From Hyphomonadaceae bacterium (lineage in GTDB: Bacteria > Pseudomonadota > Alphaproteobacteria > Caulobacterales > Hyphomonadaceae): a stretch of 33,996 nucleotides of DNA. The stretch covers positions 1 through 33,996 of the forward strand of contig JALEGE010000037.1 in NCBI GenBank assembly GCA_022760335.1, read 5' to 3'. Positions 15,868 through 24,113 of the stretch are shown in pieces. A program made the position numbers and the translations under genes. The stretch's first letter is position 1. Every line of letters begins with the position of its first letter. A model generated the notes under the pieces. It saw only the letters and a list, made by a program, of their open reading frames with translations. It searched no databases and was not told where the DNA came from.

Positions 15868-17295
15868 CTAGCGCGCGGCGATATGGATCGGGTGGCCGAG
15901 GGCGGCAAGGGCTGATTCCATTACCGTCTCACCCAGTGTCGGGTGGACATGGATTGTGCTGGCAATGTCTTCCAGCACCGCGCCCATCTCGATCGCCAGG
16001 GCGAACTCGCCTGCAAGCTCGGCCACATGCGCGCCGACCGCGTGAATGCCGAGCACGACATGGTCGCTCGCGCGAGCGGTGACACGAACAAAACCTTTGG
16101 ACTCGCCAGCATCCATGGCGAGCGCCCGGCCCGAAGCGGCCATCGGGAATTTCCCGGTGACCACGTCTTCGCCCGCCGCCTTCGCCTCATCCGGTGTCAG
16201 GCCGACACCGACCAGTTCCGGCTCGGTGAAGCACACTGCCGCGATGGCACGCGGATCGAATTTGCGCTTCACGCCGGCAATGATCTCTGCGGCCGCCTCG
16301 CCCATGGCGGTGGCGCGGTGGGCCAGCATTGGCTCACCGGTGATATCGCCAATCGCATATACCCCGCGCATGGCCGTCTCGCAGCACTCGTTCACCTTTA
16401 TAAACGGCCCGTCCATATCCACGGCCATGTTTTCAAGGCCCCAGCCCTGCGTGCGCGGGCGCCGGCCCACGGCAACGAGGATTTTATCCGCGCGCACCGT
16501 GCGGGCCTGTCCTTCGGAATCCTCGAATTTCAGGACGGAATCGCCACTTTTCGTGCCTTTTCCCGTGGCTTTCGCGCCAAGATGCACCTCGACACCATGA
16601 TCCTTCAGCCAGGCCGAGACGGGGCGGGTGAGTTCCTTGTCATATGAGGGCAGGATGGATGGACCCATCTCAACGAAGGTCACCTTCGAGCCGAGCTTGG
16701 CAAAGGCGATGCCGAGTTCCAGGCCGATATAGCCCGCCCCGACCACAGCGAAATGCTCCGGCACCTCCTCAAGATCCAGCGCGCCGGTCGAGCTGATCAC
16801 CGTCTCGCCATCGAATGGCAGGAAGGGCAGCTCGGTTTCCTCCGAACCATTGGCGAGGATGACATTCTCCGCCGTGATCTCAAGGATGCCGTCTTCGGTC
16901 TCGACTGTGCAGGTCTTGGCCGTGCTGAAACTCGCCCAGCCCTGGACATGTTCGACTTTCGCAGCCTTGAGCAGGCCCGCCACGCCGCCCGAAAGCCGGT
17001 CGACAATGCCATCCTTCCAGGCTCTGAGGCCCGCCATATCGAGGCTGGGTTCGGATTCCAGAGTGATCCCCATGACCCCGGCACCGCCACCCACATGATG
17101 GCGCATCTCGTCCAGTTTCGAGGCGGCATGGATGATCGCCTTGGAGGGGATACAGCCGCGGATGAGGCAAGTGCCACCCAGCCGCCCGGCCTCGACAAGA
17201 ATTGTCTTCAGGCCCAGCTGGCCGGCGCGGATCGCGGCCGGATAGCCGCCGGGACCGCCGCCGATCACGAGGACGTCGCAGGTTTTCTTGGTCAT
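15868..17295 (-). CDS. lpd: dihydrolipoyl dehydrogenase (E3)
   Basis: 475 residues. This flavoprotein reoxidises dihydrolipoyl groups of the E2 subunit with NAD+. The FAD-binding VIGGGPGGYPAAIRAGQLG is at the N-terminus. The redox disulfide is Cys43/Cys48 in GGTCLIRGCIPSKA; the IRG version is typical of the enzyme paired with branched-chain complexes. The NAD-binding GAGYIGLELGIAFAKLGSKV and the C-terminal catalytic HVHPTLGE are intact. It follows the E2 gene after about 150 bases that contain palindromic repeats. It may be dedicated to this complex or shared with others. Confidence 0.97.
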   Translation of the reverse strand: MTKKTCDVLVIGGGPGGYPAAIRAGQLGLKTILVEAGRLGGTCLIRGCIPSKAIIHAASKLDEMRHHVGGGAGVMGITLESEPSLDMAGLRAWKDGIVDRLSGGVAGLLKAAKVEHVQGWASFSTAKTCTVETEDGILEITAENVILANGSEETELPFLPFDGETVISSTGALDLEEVPEHFAVVGAGYIGLELGIAFAKLGSKVTFVEMGPSILPSYDKELTRPVSAWLKDHGVEVHLGAKATGKGTKSGDSVLKFEDSEGQARTVRADKILVAVGRRPRTQGWGLENMAVDMDGPFIKVNECCETAMRGVYAIGDITGEPMLAHRATAMGEAAAEIIAGVKRKFDPRAIAAVCFTEPELVGVGLTPDEAKAAGEDVVTGKFPMAASGRALAMDAGESKGFVRVTARASDHVVLGIHAVGAHVAELAGEFALAIEMGAVLEDIASTIHVHPTLGETVMESALAALGHPIHIAAR

Positions 17296-17339
17296 TCTTG
17301 ATCGGTCCTTATCTCGCGCCCCTTCCCCTCTTCGGGGTA

Positions 17340-17426
17340 CTTCCCCCGCAAGCGGGGGAAGATTAGATCGTTCTGTCGTCTTGCACTCTTCCCCCGTTTA
17401 CGGGGGAAGTGGCCCGCGCATGCGGG
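17340..17426. repeat. paired GC-rich palindromes between E2 and E3 genes
   Basis: Two 22-base perfect palindromes with 2-base loops lie at 17340-17361 (arms CTTCCCCCGC) and 17388-17409 (arms CTTCCCCCGT), 26 bases apart. A third shorter hairpin follows at 17413-17426 (CCCGC/GCGGG). The overall pattern resembles dispersed intergenic REP-like elements seen in alphaproteobacterial genomes. Within a transcript the hairpins could slow 3' decay or adjust the amounts of E2 and E3. No U-tract follows, so they are not ordinary terminators. Confidence 0.8.
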
Positions 17427-17445
17427 TCGAAGGGGGCGCTTTAAC

Positions 17446-18711
17446 TTACATAAACAGCCGTGCCGGGCTTTCCAGCAGGGCACGGATTTTCTGGATCAGG
17501 ATGGCGGCCTCATAGCCATCGACGATGCGATGATCAAAGCTGGAGCTCAAATTCATGAACAGGCGCGGCACAACGCGACCGGCGCCATCGAAGACCGGGC
17601 GCTCGACCATCTTGTTCACGCCGATAATCGCGGTCTCCGGCGTGTTGATCAGCGGCGTGGTGACAACGCCCCCGATTGCGCCGAGCGAGGTGATAGTGAT
17701 GGTGGAGCCGGAAAGCTCCTCCCGGCTCGCCTTGCCATCGCGGGCGGCGGCGGACAGGCGCGAAATTTCGCTGGCCATCTGCCAGACACTGATCGCCTCG
17801 GCATGGCGCAGGACCGGGACGACGAGGCCGCTTTCGGTCGCGGTGGCAACGCCGATATGGGCGGCCTCGTGGACACTGAGCGTGCCGGCCTCGGCATCGT
17901 AATGCGCATTGGCCTGCGGAACGTCGGGCAGCGCGCGGGTGAGCGCGGTGGCGAGGAAGGGCAGGAGCGTGAGCTTGGGCTGACCCTCGGCGCGATCGGC
18001 ATTGAGAGATTTGCGCAGGGCCTCGACCTCTGTGACATCCACCTCCTCGACATAGGTAATCATCGGCACGCGCCAGGCCGCTTCCATGTTCTGGGCGATC
18101 TTCCGGCGAAGGCCGATCACCTTTTCCTCACGTACACCGGTGCGTTTCTGGCGCGCCGGGTCAGTCGGAGCAGCGGTGCGCGTAACCGCGCGGCCACCGG
18201 CGGCGACGAAGTCTTCCAGATCCTGGCGTGTTACGCGGCCCGCCGGGCCGGAGCCTGCCACGCTGGCAAGATCCACATCCAGTTCCAGCGCGCGGGCACG
18301 CACGGCGGGGCTGGCGAGTACGCGGGCGCTGGGTTGTGGCGGATCGAGTTGCATCGGCGCGGGAGCGAGTTTGGGTTTTTCCGGCGCTTTGGGCGCGGGG
18401 GCTTCGGCCTTGACCTGTTCGGGCGCAGCTTCGGTGGCCGTAGGTTCTGCTTCCGGCGCATCCACATCGCCCTCGGTCGCGATGACAAGGATTTCGGTGC
18501 CCACCGCGATCATGTCGCCCGGCTCGCCATGGATCGAGACCACCTTGCCGGAGACCGGCGCGGGGATTTCCACCGTGGCCTTGTCGGTCATCACATCGAC
18601 CAGATCCTGGTCTTCCTCGACCATGTCCCCCGGCTTCACATGCCAGGCGACAATCTCGGCCTCGACGACACCTTCGCCGACATCGGGCATGCGCAGCTTG
18701 TAGTCTGACAT
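17446..18711 (-). CDS. bkdB: 2-oxoacid dehydrogenase E2, dihydrolipoyl acyltransferase (branched-chain type)
   Basis: 421 residues from ATG 18711, whose codon overlaps the E1 beta stop (TGATG). The frame runs 22 codons further upstream, but the protein clearly begins MSDYKLRMPDVGEGVVEAEI. Domains in order: a lipoyl domain with Lys44 in VMTDKATVEI; a Pro/Ala-rich linker; a subunit-binding domain (ASPAVRARALELDVDLASVA); and the catalytic acyltransferase core ending in FDHRIVDGYEAAILI, with catalytic His and Asp. It moves the acyl group from E1-bound thiamine diphosphate to CoA. The single lipoyl domain and E1 alpha/beta partners favour a branched-chain complex over pyruvate dehydrogenase. Confidence 0.95.
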   Translation of the reverse strand: MSDYKLRMPDVGEGVVEAEIVAWHVKPGDMVEEDQDLVDVMTDKATVEIPAPVSGKVVSIHGEPGDMIAVGTEILVIATEGDVDAPEAEPTATEAAPEQVKAEAPAPKAPEKPKLAPAPMQLDPPQPSARVLASPAVRARALELDVDLASVAGSGPAGRVTRQDLEDFVAAGGRAVTRTAAPTDPARQKRTGVREEKVIGLRRKIAQNMEAAWRVPMITYVEEVDVTEVEALRKSLNADRAEGQPKLTLLPFLATALTRALPDVPQANAHYDAEAGTLSVHEAAHIGVATATESGLVVPVLRHAEAISVWQMASEISRLSAAARDGKASREELSGSTITITSLGAIGGVVTTPLINTPETAIIGVNKMVERPVFDGAGRVVPRLFMNLSSSFDHRIVDGYEAAILIQKIRALLESPARLFM

Positions 18712-19727
18712 CAGGCAAACTCCACGGTTTTCTTCAGGGCGCGGGCGACGCGCTCCTGGCCGGGGAAATAGCTCCATTCATGGGCGTGCGGATAGGGGGT
18801 GTCCCAGCCGGTGACACGCTGGATCGGCGCTTCGAGGGAATAGAAACAGTCTTCCTGGATCTGCGCGGCGAGCTCGGCGCCGAAGCCGGAGGTGCGCGGG
18901 GCCTCGTGCAGGATCACGCAGCGCCCGGTCTTGGCAACAGAGCGCGCGACCGTGTCGATATCATAGGGGATGAGCGTGCGAAGGTCGATGATTTCCGCAT
19001 CCACGCCTTCGGCCTCGGCGGCGGCCAGCGCGACATGCACCATGGTGCCATAGGCGATGACGGTGACATCCGCGCCTTCGCGCACCACATTGGCCACGCC
19101 CAGCGGCACGGTGTAATTGCCCTCCGGCACCTCGCCTTTGGGATGGTCTTTCCAGGAAGATTGCGGCTTGTTCGGGTCGCCATCGAAGGGGCCGTTGTAA
19201 AGCCGCTTCGGCTCGAAGAAGAGCGCGGGATCGTCGCTCTCCACGCAGGAGATCAAGAGGCCCTTGGCGTCATATGGGTTGGACGGCATGGCGACGACCA
19301 GGCCGGGAATATGGGTGAAGAAGGCTTCCGGGCTCATCGAATGGGTCTGGCCGCCATAGATGCCGCCGCCACAGGGCGTGCGGATCGTCACCGGCGCGGT
19401 GTACTGGCCGACCGAGCGGTAGCGGATGCGGGTGAGTTCGGAAATGATCTGATCGAAGCCCGGGAAGATATAATCAGCGAACTGGATCTCCGCGATCGGG
19501 CGCATGCCATTGGTGGCCATGCCCATGGCCATGGCGATGATCGCGCCCTCATTGATCGGCGCATCGAAGACGCGGGATGAGCCGTATTTCTCCTGCAGAC
19601 CGCGCGTGACGCCGAAAACGCCGCCGAAATAGCCGACATCCTCACCGAAGGCGAGCACGCGCTCGTCTTCAGCAAGTTTCACATCCATGGCGCTGGTCAG
19701 CGCCTGCATCATGTTCATCTGGGGCAT
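18711..19727 (-). CDS. bkdA2: 2-oxoacid dehydrogenase E1 beta subunit (branched-chain type)
   Basis: 338 residues from ATG 19727, which has AAGGG 7 bases upstream; a GTG at 19745 is a poorer choice. With E1 alpha it decarboxylates branched 2-oxoacids using thiamine diphosphate. The transketolase-like landmarks FGEDVGYFGGVFGVTRGL, RVFDAPINEGAIIAMAMG and IRTPCGGGIYGGQTHSMSPE, and the C-terminal DLRTLIPYDIDTV and ILHEAPRTSGFGAEL, match branched-chain E1 beta. It overlaps the E2 start by one base and follows E1 alpha after a gap of about 136 bases containing a long inverted repeat. Confidence 0.96.
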   Translation of the reverse strand: MPQMNMMQALTSAMDVKLAEDERVLAFGEDVGYFGGVFGVTRGLQEKYGSSRVFDAPINEGAIIAMAMGMATNGMRPIAEIQFADYIFPGFDQIISELTRIRYRSVGQYTAPVTIRTPCGGGIYGGQTHSMSPEAFFTHIPGLVVAMPSNPYDAKGLLISCVESDDPALFFEPKRLYNGPFDGDPNKPQSSWKDHPKGEVPEGNYTVPLGVANVVREGADVTVIAYGTMVHVALAAAEAEGVDAEIIDLRTLIPYDIDTVARSVAKTGRCVILHEAPRTSGFGAELAAQIQEDCFYSLEAPIQRVTGWDTPYPHAHEWSYFPGQERVARALKKTVEFA

Positions 19728-19751
19728 TTCATGACCCTTAACCACTATAAG

Positions 19752-19843
19752 CCCTCATGGTGAGCGGAGACGAACCATGGGGACGGGCTGCAAAACCGAA
19801 CTTCAAACTCTGGCACATCCTTCGTCTCCGCTCAGGATGAGGG
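19752..19843. repeat. long inverted repeat between E1 alpha and E1 beta genes
   Basis: The 23-base left arm at 19752-19774 (starts CCCTCATGG, ends GAGACGAA) is the reverse complement of the right arm at 19821-19843 (ends GGATGAGGG), except for two central bases, with a 46-base loop. The right arm also forms its own small hairpin (CACATCC at 19814-19820 with GGATGTG at 19842-19848). The CCCTCATCCTGAG core is familiar from dispersed alphaproteobacterial intergenic repeats. Being inside an operon it may act as an mRNA processing or stability element. Confidence 0.8.
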
Positions 19844-19863
19844 ATGTGCGGGAACCAGGTGGA

Positions 19864-21093
19864 TCAGACCCCCAATTCCTGGCGCTGGCGGCGCAGATGC
19901 CAGGGCTGGGCGGTGAAGACATCCTCGAACATGGTCGGCACCGGGGCGTGGGGGCCTTCCTCCAGCGTGCCGTAGGTCAGCGCCTCTTTCCAGGCATCGG
20001 ACACCATCTGTTTCGCCTCGGCCACCCAGTTTTCATGCTGGTCAGCATCCCATTCGCCGAGTTTGATGAGATGGGCGCGCAGGCGCTCGACCGGGTCGCC
20101 GAGCGGCCAGGCTTCATACTCATCCTTGGGGCGGTAGCGCGAGGGGTCATCGGAGGTCGAATGCGCCTCGCCGCGATAGGTGTAGCTCTCGATCAGGGTC
20201 GGGCCGCCGCCATTGCGAGCCCGCTCGGCGGCCCATTGCGTCACCGCCGCGACGGCAAGATAGTCATTGCCGTCCACGCGGATGCCCGGAATGCCATAGC
20301 CGATCGCCTTGGCCGCAAAGCTCGCCGCCTTGCCGCCGGAAATCGAGTTGTGCATCGAGATGGCCCACTGATTGTTGGCCACATTGAGCACCACCGGGGC
20401 GTTATAGGTCGAGGCCAGCGTCATGGCGGCGTGGAAATCGCCCTCGGCCGTGGTGCCATCGCCGATCCAGGAGCAGGCAATGGCGGTCTCGCCCTTCAGC
20501 GCGCTGGCCATGGACCAGCCGACGGCCTGGGGAAACTGCGTGCCGAGATTGCCCGAGACGGAGAACCAATTGAGGTCCTTGCGGGTATAGTGGACCGGCA
20601 GCTGGCGGCCTTTCAGATTGTCGCGCGAATTGGAAATGCAGTGGCACATCATGTCCACGAGCTCGGCGCCGCGCTGGATCAGCGCGCCCTGCTGGCGATA
20701 GGAGGGGAACAGCATGTCTTCATCGGCAAGCGCTTGGGTGGCGGCGATCGAGACGGCCTCCTCTCCCAGCGATTTCATGTAGAAGCTGAGCCGTTTGGTC
20801 CGCTGCATTTTCAGCATGCGATTGTCGTATTCACGCGTGAGGACCATGGTCTTCAGACCTGCACGCAGCTCCTCCGGCGCGATTTCGGGCGCCCAATCAC
20901 CCACCGCATTGGCCTTTTCATCGAGCACGCCGACCAGGCCAAAGGCAAGATCGCGGATTTCGGCGGCTTCGGCCAGAATGTCCGGTTTCGCGTGATGGCC
21001 CGGACGCGGCAGGCCGAGTTTTGAGAAGTCCGGCGTATCCCCGGGACGGAAGGCCGGTGCGGGAACGGAGATTCTCGGTTCTGCCTTGCCCAT
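19864..21093 (-). CDS. bkdA1: 2-oxoacid dehydrogenase E1 alpha subunit (branched-chain type)
   Basis: 409 residues from ATG 21093, preceded by AGAGG about 10 bases upstream; the frame stays open to 21171 but the extra residues look unrelated. It binds thiamine diphosphate with E1 beta and catalyses oxidative decarboxylation of branched-chain 2-oxoacids from Val, Leu and Ile. The cofactor motif runs from SWIGDGTTAEGDFHAAMTLA to VLNVANNQWAIS. SLGEEAVSIAA, SYRQQGALIQRG and YRGEAHSTSDDPSRYRP, the last being the conserved serine loop, fit the BCKDH type. It is the first gene of the operon. Confidence 0.95.
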   Translation of the reverse strand: MGKAEPRISVPAPAFRPGDTPDFSKLGLPRPGHHAKPDILAEAAEIRDLAFGLVGVLDEKANAVGDWAPEIAPEELRAGLKTMVLTREYDNRMLKMQRTKRLSFYMKSLGEEAVSIAATQALADEDMLFPSYRQQGALIQRGAELVDMMCHCISNSRDNLKGRQLPVHYTRKDLNWFSVSGNLGTQFPQAVGWSMASALKGETAIACSWIGDGTTAEGDFHAAMTLASTYNAPVVLNVANNQWAISMHNSISGGKAASFAAKAIGYGIPGIRVDGNDYLAVAAVTQWAAERARNGGGPTLIESYTYRGEAHSTSDDPSRYRPKDEYEAWPLGDPVERLRAHLIKLGEWDADQHENWVAEAKQMVSDAWKEALTYGTLEEGPHAPVPTMFEDVFTAQPWHLRRQRQELGV

Positions 21094-21141
21094 GGATGGT
21101 TGACCTCTGACTCTTATATTAGACGATTTATTATTTTCCAT

Positions 21142-21171
21142 ATTATGGCATTTAAGGGGTATATCCTTCAA
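21142..21171 (-). promoter_or_regulatory. candidate promoter of the 2-oxoacid dehydrogenase operon
   Basis: Read on the minus strand, TTGAAG (21171-21166) and CATAAT (21147-21142) are 18 bases apart, a fair match to a housekeeping promoter. The predicted transcript start is about 40 bases before the E1 alpha ATG. The surrounding 200 bases are markedly more AT-rich than the rest of the window, as expected for a control region. Confidence 0.38.
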
Positions 21172-21271
21172 GCAAGAGACAAAAATAACGCACGTCTTTC
21201 AATAATCTCCGATTTCAGCGAAAATTATTGCCATATTACAGACAGACGGTCCCAGAAACGGAGAATTCCGC

Positions 21272-21287
21272 TTCAACAAATGTTGAA
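21272..21287. promoter_or_regulatory. palindrome, possible operator upstream of E1 alpha
   Basis: Arms TTCAACA and TGTTGAA, separated by two bases, form a 16-base palindrome. It lies about 100 bases upstream of the candidate promoter of the 2-oxoacid dehydrogenase operon and about 20 bases past the folD stop. A second inverted pair, CAATAAT and ATTATTG, lies between it and that promoter. No T-run follows, so a regulator site (for example for an Lrp/BkdR-type protein) is a better guess than a folD terminator. No regulator gene is adjacent. Confidence 0.3.
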
Positions 21288-21307
21288 ATTGCTGCAATGC
21301 GAAGAGG

Positions 21308-22195
21308 TTACAGGCCCTCGGGAACGTCCCAGCCGCGCCGTGCGCAGGCCGCCAGGACCGTGTTGCGCAGGAGGCAGGCAATGGTCATTGGCCCAACCCC
21401 GCCCGGCACCGGCGTGATATGCCCCGCCACCGCCGCACAGCCGCTATAGTCAGCGTCGCCGACCAGGCGGGTCTTGCCCTTGCCCTTCTCTGGCGCCGGT
21501 ACGCGATTGATACCGACATCGATGAGAGCCGCACCCGGCTTGACCATGTCCCCCGTCACCAGGCCAGGGCGACCGACAGCCGGCACCAGAATATCGGCCT
21601 GACGGCACACGGCCGCGAGGTCTGTCGTGCGTGAATGTGCGATGGTGACGGTGCAGTTCTCAGCGAGGAACAACAGCGCAGCAGGTTTGCCCACCAGGAT
21701 GGAGCGGCCAATCACCACGCAATGCTTGCCGCTGAGGTTCTCGCCCAGCGCGCGCTTGGCGAGGATAACACAGCCGCTCGGCGTGCAGGGGACAAGACCC
21801 GGCTTGCCGAGAGCAAGGCGCCCCGCATTGGTCTCTGTGAGACCGTCGACATCCTTGGCAGGGTCGATCTTTTCAATGGCGGCAGCCTCATGCAGGTGCC
21901 TTGGTAACGGCAGTTGCAACAAGATGCCGTCCACGTCCGGATCAGCATTGAGATCACTGATCAAATTCTCGACTTCGAACTGCGTTGCGTCGGCCGGGAG
22001 ATGCCTGCGTATGGAGACCATCCCGGCCTCCTCGGTTTGGCGAACCTTGTTGCGGACATAGACTTGGCTGGCGGCATTGTCGCCGACCAACACAACAGCC
22101 AAGGTCGGCGCCTTGGGCAAGATGGACACGGCCCGCTCCACGCCGGCGCGCACATCTTCCGCAATCGCTTTTCCGTCGATGATGTTAGCCGCCAT
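21308..22195 (-). CDS. folD: methylenetetrahydrofolate dehydrogenase / methenyltetrahydrofolate cyclohydrolase
   Basis: 295 residues. FolD interconverts 5,10-methylene-, 5,10-methenyl- and 10-formyl-tetrahydrofolate with [20 protein letters not shown] contains the catalytic Tyr46 and Lys50. [26 protein letters not shown] and PCTPSGCVI are signature segments, and [14 protein letters not shown] is the nucleotide-binding turn. The C-terminus has [14 protein letters not shown]. The start overlaps the end of the DUF167 gene by 11 bases, so it belongs to a yggT-DUF167-folD transcript. Confidence 0.97.
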   Translation of the reverse strand: MAANIIDGKAIAEDVRAGVERAVSILPKAPTLAVVLVGDNAASQVYVRNKVRQTEEAGMVSIRRHLPADATQFEVENLISDLNADPDVDGILLQLPLPRHLHEAAAIEKIDPAKDVDGLTETNAGRLALGKPGLVPCTPSGCVILAKRALGENLSGKHCVVIGRSILVGKPAALLFLAENCTVTIAHSRTTDLAAVCRQADILVPAVGRPGLVTGDMVKPGAALIDVGINRVPAPEKGKGKTRLVGDADYSGCAAVAGHITPVPGGVGPMTIACLLRNTVLAACARRGWDVPEGL

Positions 22196-22475
22196 GGCCC
22201 AGCAACTCCTTCAGTCGCGCGGCGGCGCTTTCGCTGAGATCCGCCAATTCGACGCGTTTAATACGCGATTTGCCGCCCGCGACCACCACCACTTGCCGTT
22301 TCGCCACACCCAGTACCTTGGCCAGCAAGGCTTCAACCGCCGCGTTCGCCTTGCCGTCTTCTGGTACTGCTCGCACCCGCAACTGCAAGAGCAGACGCCC
22401 CTCTGCGTCCAGGTCTGGCCCGACAATCTCGTCCCGGCTGGCGCGGGGCGCGACGCGGACGGTCAGCATTGGCAT
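22185..22475 (-). CDS. DUF167 (YggU-family) protein
   Basis: 96 residues. It is a small basic/acidic alpha-beta protein matching the DUF167 pattern: [14 protein letters not shown], then [20 protein letters not shown], then [19 protein letters not shown]. The biochemical role is unknown. In many Proteobacteria this gene sits beside yggT, as here: its ATG directly follows the yggT stop. It overlaps folD by 11 bases. Confidence 0.93.
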   Translation of the reverse strand: MPMLTVRVAPRASRDEIVGPDLDAEGRLLLQLRVRAVPEDGKANAAVEALLAKVLGVAKRQVVVVAGGKSRIKRVELADLSESAAARLKELLGHGG

Positions 22476-22793
22476 CTACCAGGCTCGTAACCCGAACAGA
22501 ACAGGCAGTAACCAGTCGCGCAAGAATAACAGGATCAAGGCCAAAACAAAGATCGACAGATCCAGCTGTCCCAACGGCGGGATCACACGGCGGATGGGCG
22601 CAGCCAGAGGTTCGACAACACTGGAAAGGAGCGAATAGATCTGCCGCGCAGTTGGATTGTGCAGTGAAACCACCCCGCCCACCACAAGCCAGCCAAAGAT
22701 CACATAGGCCAGCAGGATAAAGAAGACCAGCGTGAGGATCGGCGCCAGGAAATAGATATAGAGTGGCGCGAGGGGCTGAAGCATTTGAAACAT
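22476..22793 (-). CDS. YggT-family membrane protein
   Basis: 105 residues with two hydrophobic helices (about residues 14-40, FLAPILTLVFFILLAYVIFG, and 80-98, IFVLALILLFLRDWLLPVLF). The loop between them holds the family signature NPTARQIYSLLSSVVEPLAA, then PIRRVIPPLGQLDLS. YggT proteins are inner-membrane and have been linked to osmotic shock survival and to cell division or shape in various bacteria; the mechanism is not settled. It is the first gene of the transcript leading to folD, and divergent from an MFS transporter across 83 bases. Confidence 0.93.
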   Translation of the reverse strand: MFQMLQPLAPLYIYFLAPILTLVFFILLAYVIFGWLVVGGVVSLHNPTARQIYSLLSSVVEPLAAPIRRVIPPLGQLDLSIFVLALILLFLRDWLLPVLFGLRAW

Positions 22794-22876
22794 CTCCGAA
22801 AGTTCGGCTCAGATTGACGCATAGATAGGCACGAATCCCGATTGGCAAGGCGTCAGACCGGGTCTAGATCTGTTCG

Positions 22877-24109
22877 ATGGCAGATACCAGTCCATCCCTG
22901 ACAGGTCATGAAGAAGCGCCCCTGCGCCCACTCACACGGGTTCAGATGTGGTTGGTTGCCTTCGCGCTTGTCTCGATGGGTGTCGGCATGACCATTAGTT
23001 TTGTGGTCGCCTCGCCATTGGCGCGCGAGGCCGGGTTGACCGAACTACAGGTGGCCGGCCTTTTGACGGCATCAGCTTTTATCTATGCCTATCTCACACC
23101 GGCATGGGGACGACTGGCCAACCGCGTCGGCCGCAAGCGAATCATGGTCTTCGCGCTCTATGCCATGGCAATTTGCAACACGCTGTTCATCTTCGCCCTG
23201 GATGCCGCCCTGAAAGGCCTTGTGGCGGGCCTGTCGGCTTTTCTTCTCTTGGCAATAGTACGCATGTTCTTTGGATTGCTCGCACCCGGACTGCAACCTG
23301 CAGCACTGGCGGCAATCACCGATGCGACGACGCCCAGAAACCGCGCCGCCGGCATGGGATTGATTGGTGCGGCCATTTCCATTGGCTCCATTCTTGGCCC
23401 GGCAGGCGCAGCCGTGCTCGCCGAGTTTGGTCCTTTGGCCCCGATCTGGGGGTCTGTGGTGTTCTCCCTGATCGCCGGGACCGTCTTGGCCTTCTCGCTA
23501 CCACCAACCCGCAAAGGCCAGCTCTCCACTCGACCTTCACCGCTTAAAATGACCGACCCGCGCGTGCGTCCGCACCTTTTGTTCCTGTTTTGCTATTTCA
23601 TTGCCGTGGGCGCCATTCAGCAAACCCTGGCCTGGCTGGTGCAGGACCGCTTCGGCTTTAATCGAGCCGAAGCGGTGCAAATGACAGGCCTGATCTTTGC
23701 GAGTATGGCCGTGATGCTGGTCTTCATACAGTTCGGTTATGTTGCCCGACGCAAGCCAGACCCATTAAACATGCTCCCAATCGGGCTCAGCCTTGTTGCC
23801 GCGGGCTATATCCTTGCTCTGATGCCGGGCCCATACTGGCTTCTTGCTCTGGCCTTCGCTGTGATTGGCTCCGGTGCGGCCCAGGTGATACCAGCAGCCA
23901 ATGCCTTGGCCACTCTGTCGGTTTCACCGGCAGAGCAAGGCGCCGCCGCAGCGCTTGTAGCTGCAGCTCCACCCGCTGGTTTCGTGGTCGGACCGCTACT
24001 GGGCGCAGGCCTCTACATGCTTAGCCCGGTGTTACCCTTGACCGCATGCACAGTCGCAATGGGCCTATTCCTGGCCTATACGCTACTGTTTCTACGGCGC
24101 GCTGAATGA
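22877..24109 (+). CDS. MFS transporter, drug:H+ antiporter type
   Basis: 410 residues with about 12 hydrophobic segments. The MFS motif A lies between helices 2 and 3 (GRLANRVGRKR, residues 78-88), and a proline/glycine-rich helix 5 (GAAISIGSILGPAGAAVLAE) resembles the antiporter motif C seen in TetA-type exporters. Family knowledge suggests efflux of a small hydrophobic compound; the substrate cannot be read from the sequence. A short palindrome (AGACC-G-GGTCT, 22855-22865) lies just before the start. The stop is 4 bases from the end of a converging VOC fragment. Confidence 0.9.
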   Translation: MADTSPSLTGHEEAPLRPLTRVQMWLVAFALVSMGVGMTISFVVASPLAREAGLTELQVAGLLTASAFIYAYLTPAWGRLANRVGRKRIMVFALYAMAICNTLFIFALDAALKGLVAGLSAFLLLAIVRMFFGLLAPGLQPAALAAITDATTPRNRAAGMGLIGAAISIGSILGPAGAAVLAEFGPLAPIWGSVVFSLIAGTVLAFSLPPTRKGQLSTRPSPLKMTDPRVRPHLLFLFCYFIAVGAIQQTLAWLVQDRFGFNRAEAVQMTGLIFASMAVMLVFIQFGYVARRKPDPLNMLPIGLSLVAAGYILALMPGPYWLLALAFAVIGSGAAQVIPAANALATLSVSPAEQGAAAALVAAAPPAGFVVGPLLGAGLYMLSPVLPLTACTVAMGLFLAYTLLFLRRAE

Positions 24110-24113
24110 GCCA

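Noticed and set aside
17340-17426. A CRISPR array at the paired palindromes
   Set aside because: Only two near-identical units with palindromic form and no regular spacers; no cas genes nearby. REP-like elements fit better.
17530-18708. A 392-codon open frame on the plus strand opposite E2
   Set aside because: Antisense to a clear E2 sequence with lipoyl, subunit-binding and catalytic domains; no ribosome site or family motif in the antisense frame.
19777-21024. A 415-codon open frame on the plus strand opposite E1 alpha
   Set aside because: It is fully antisense to a protein with complete thiamine-diphosphate and E1 motifs; the translation is rich in Arg, Gly and His with no recognisable domain, as expected for a GC-rich shadow frame.
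22855-22871. Short palindromes before the MFS gene as a definite repressor site
   Set aside because: AGACC-G-GGTCT and AGATCT are short enough to arise by chance and no regulator gene is adjacent; noted only as a possibility in the transporter entry.
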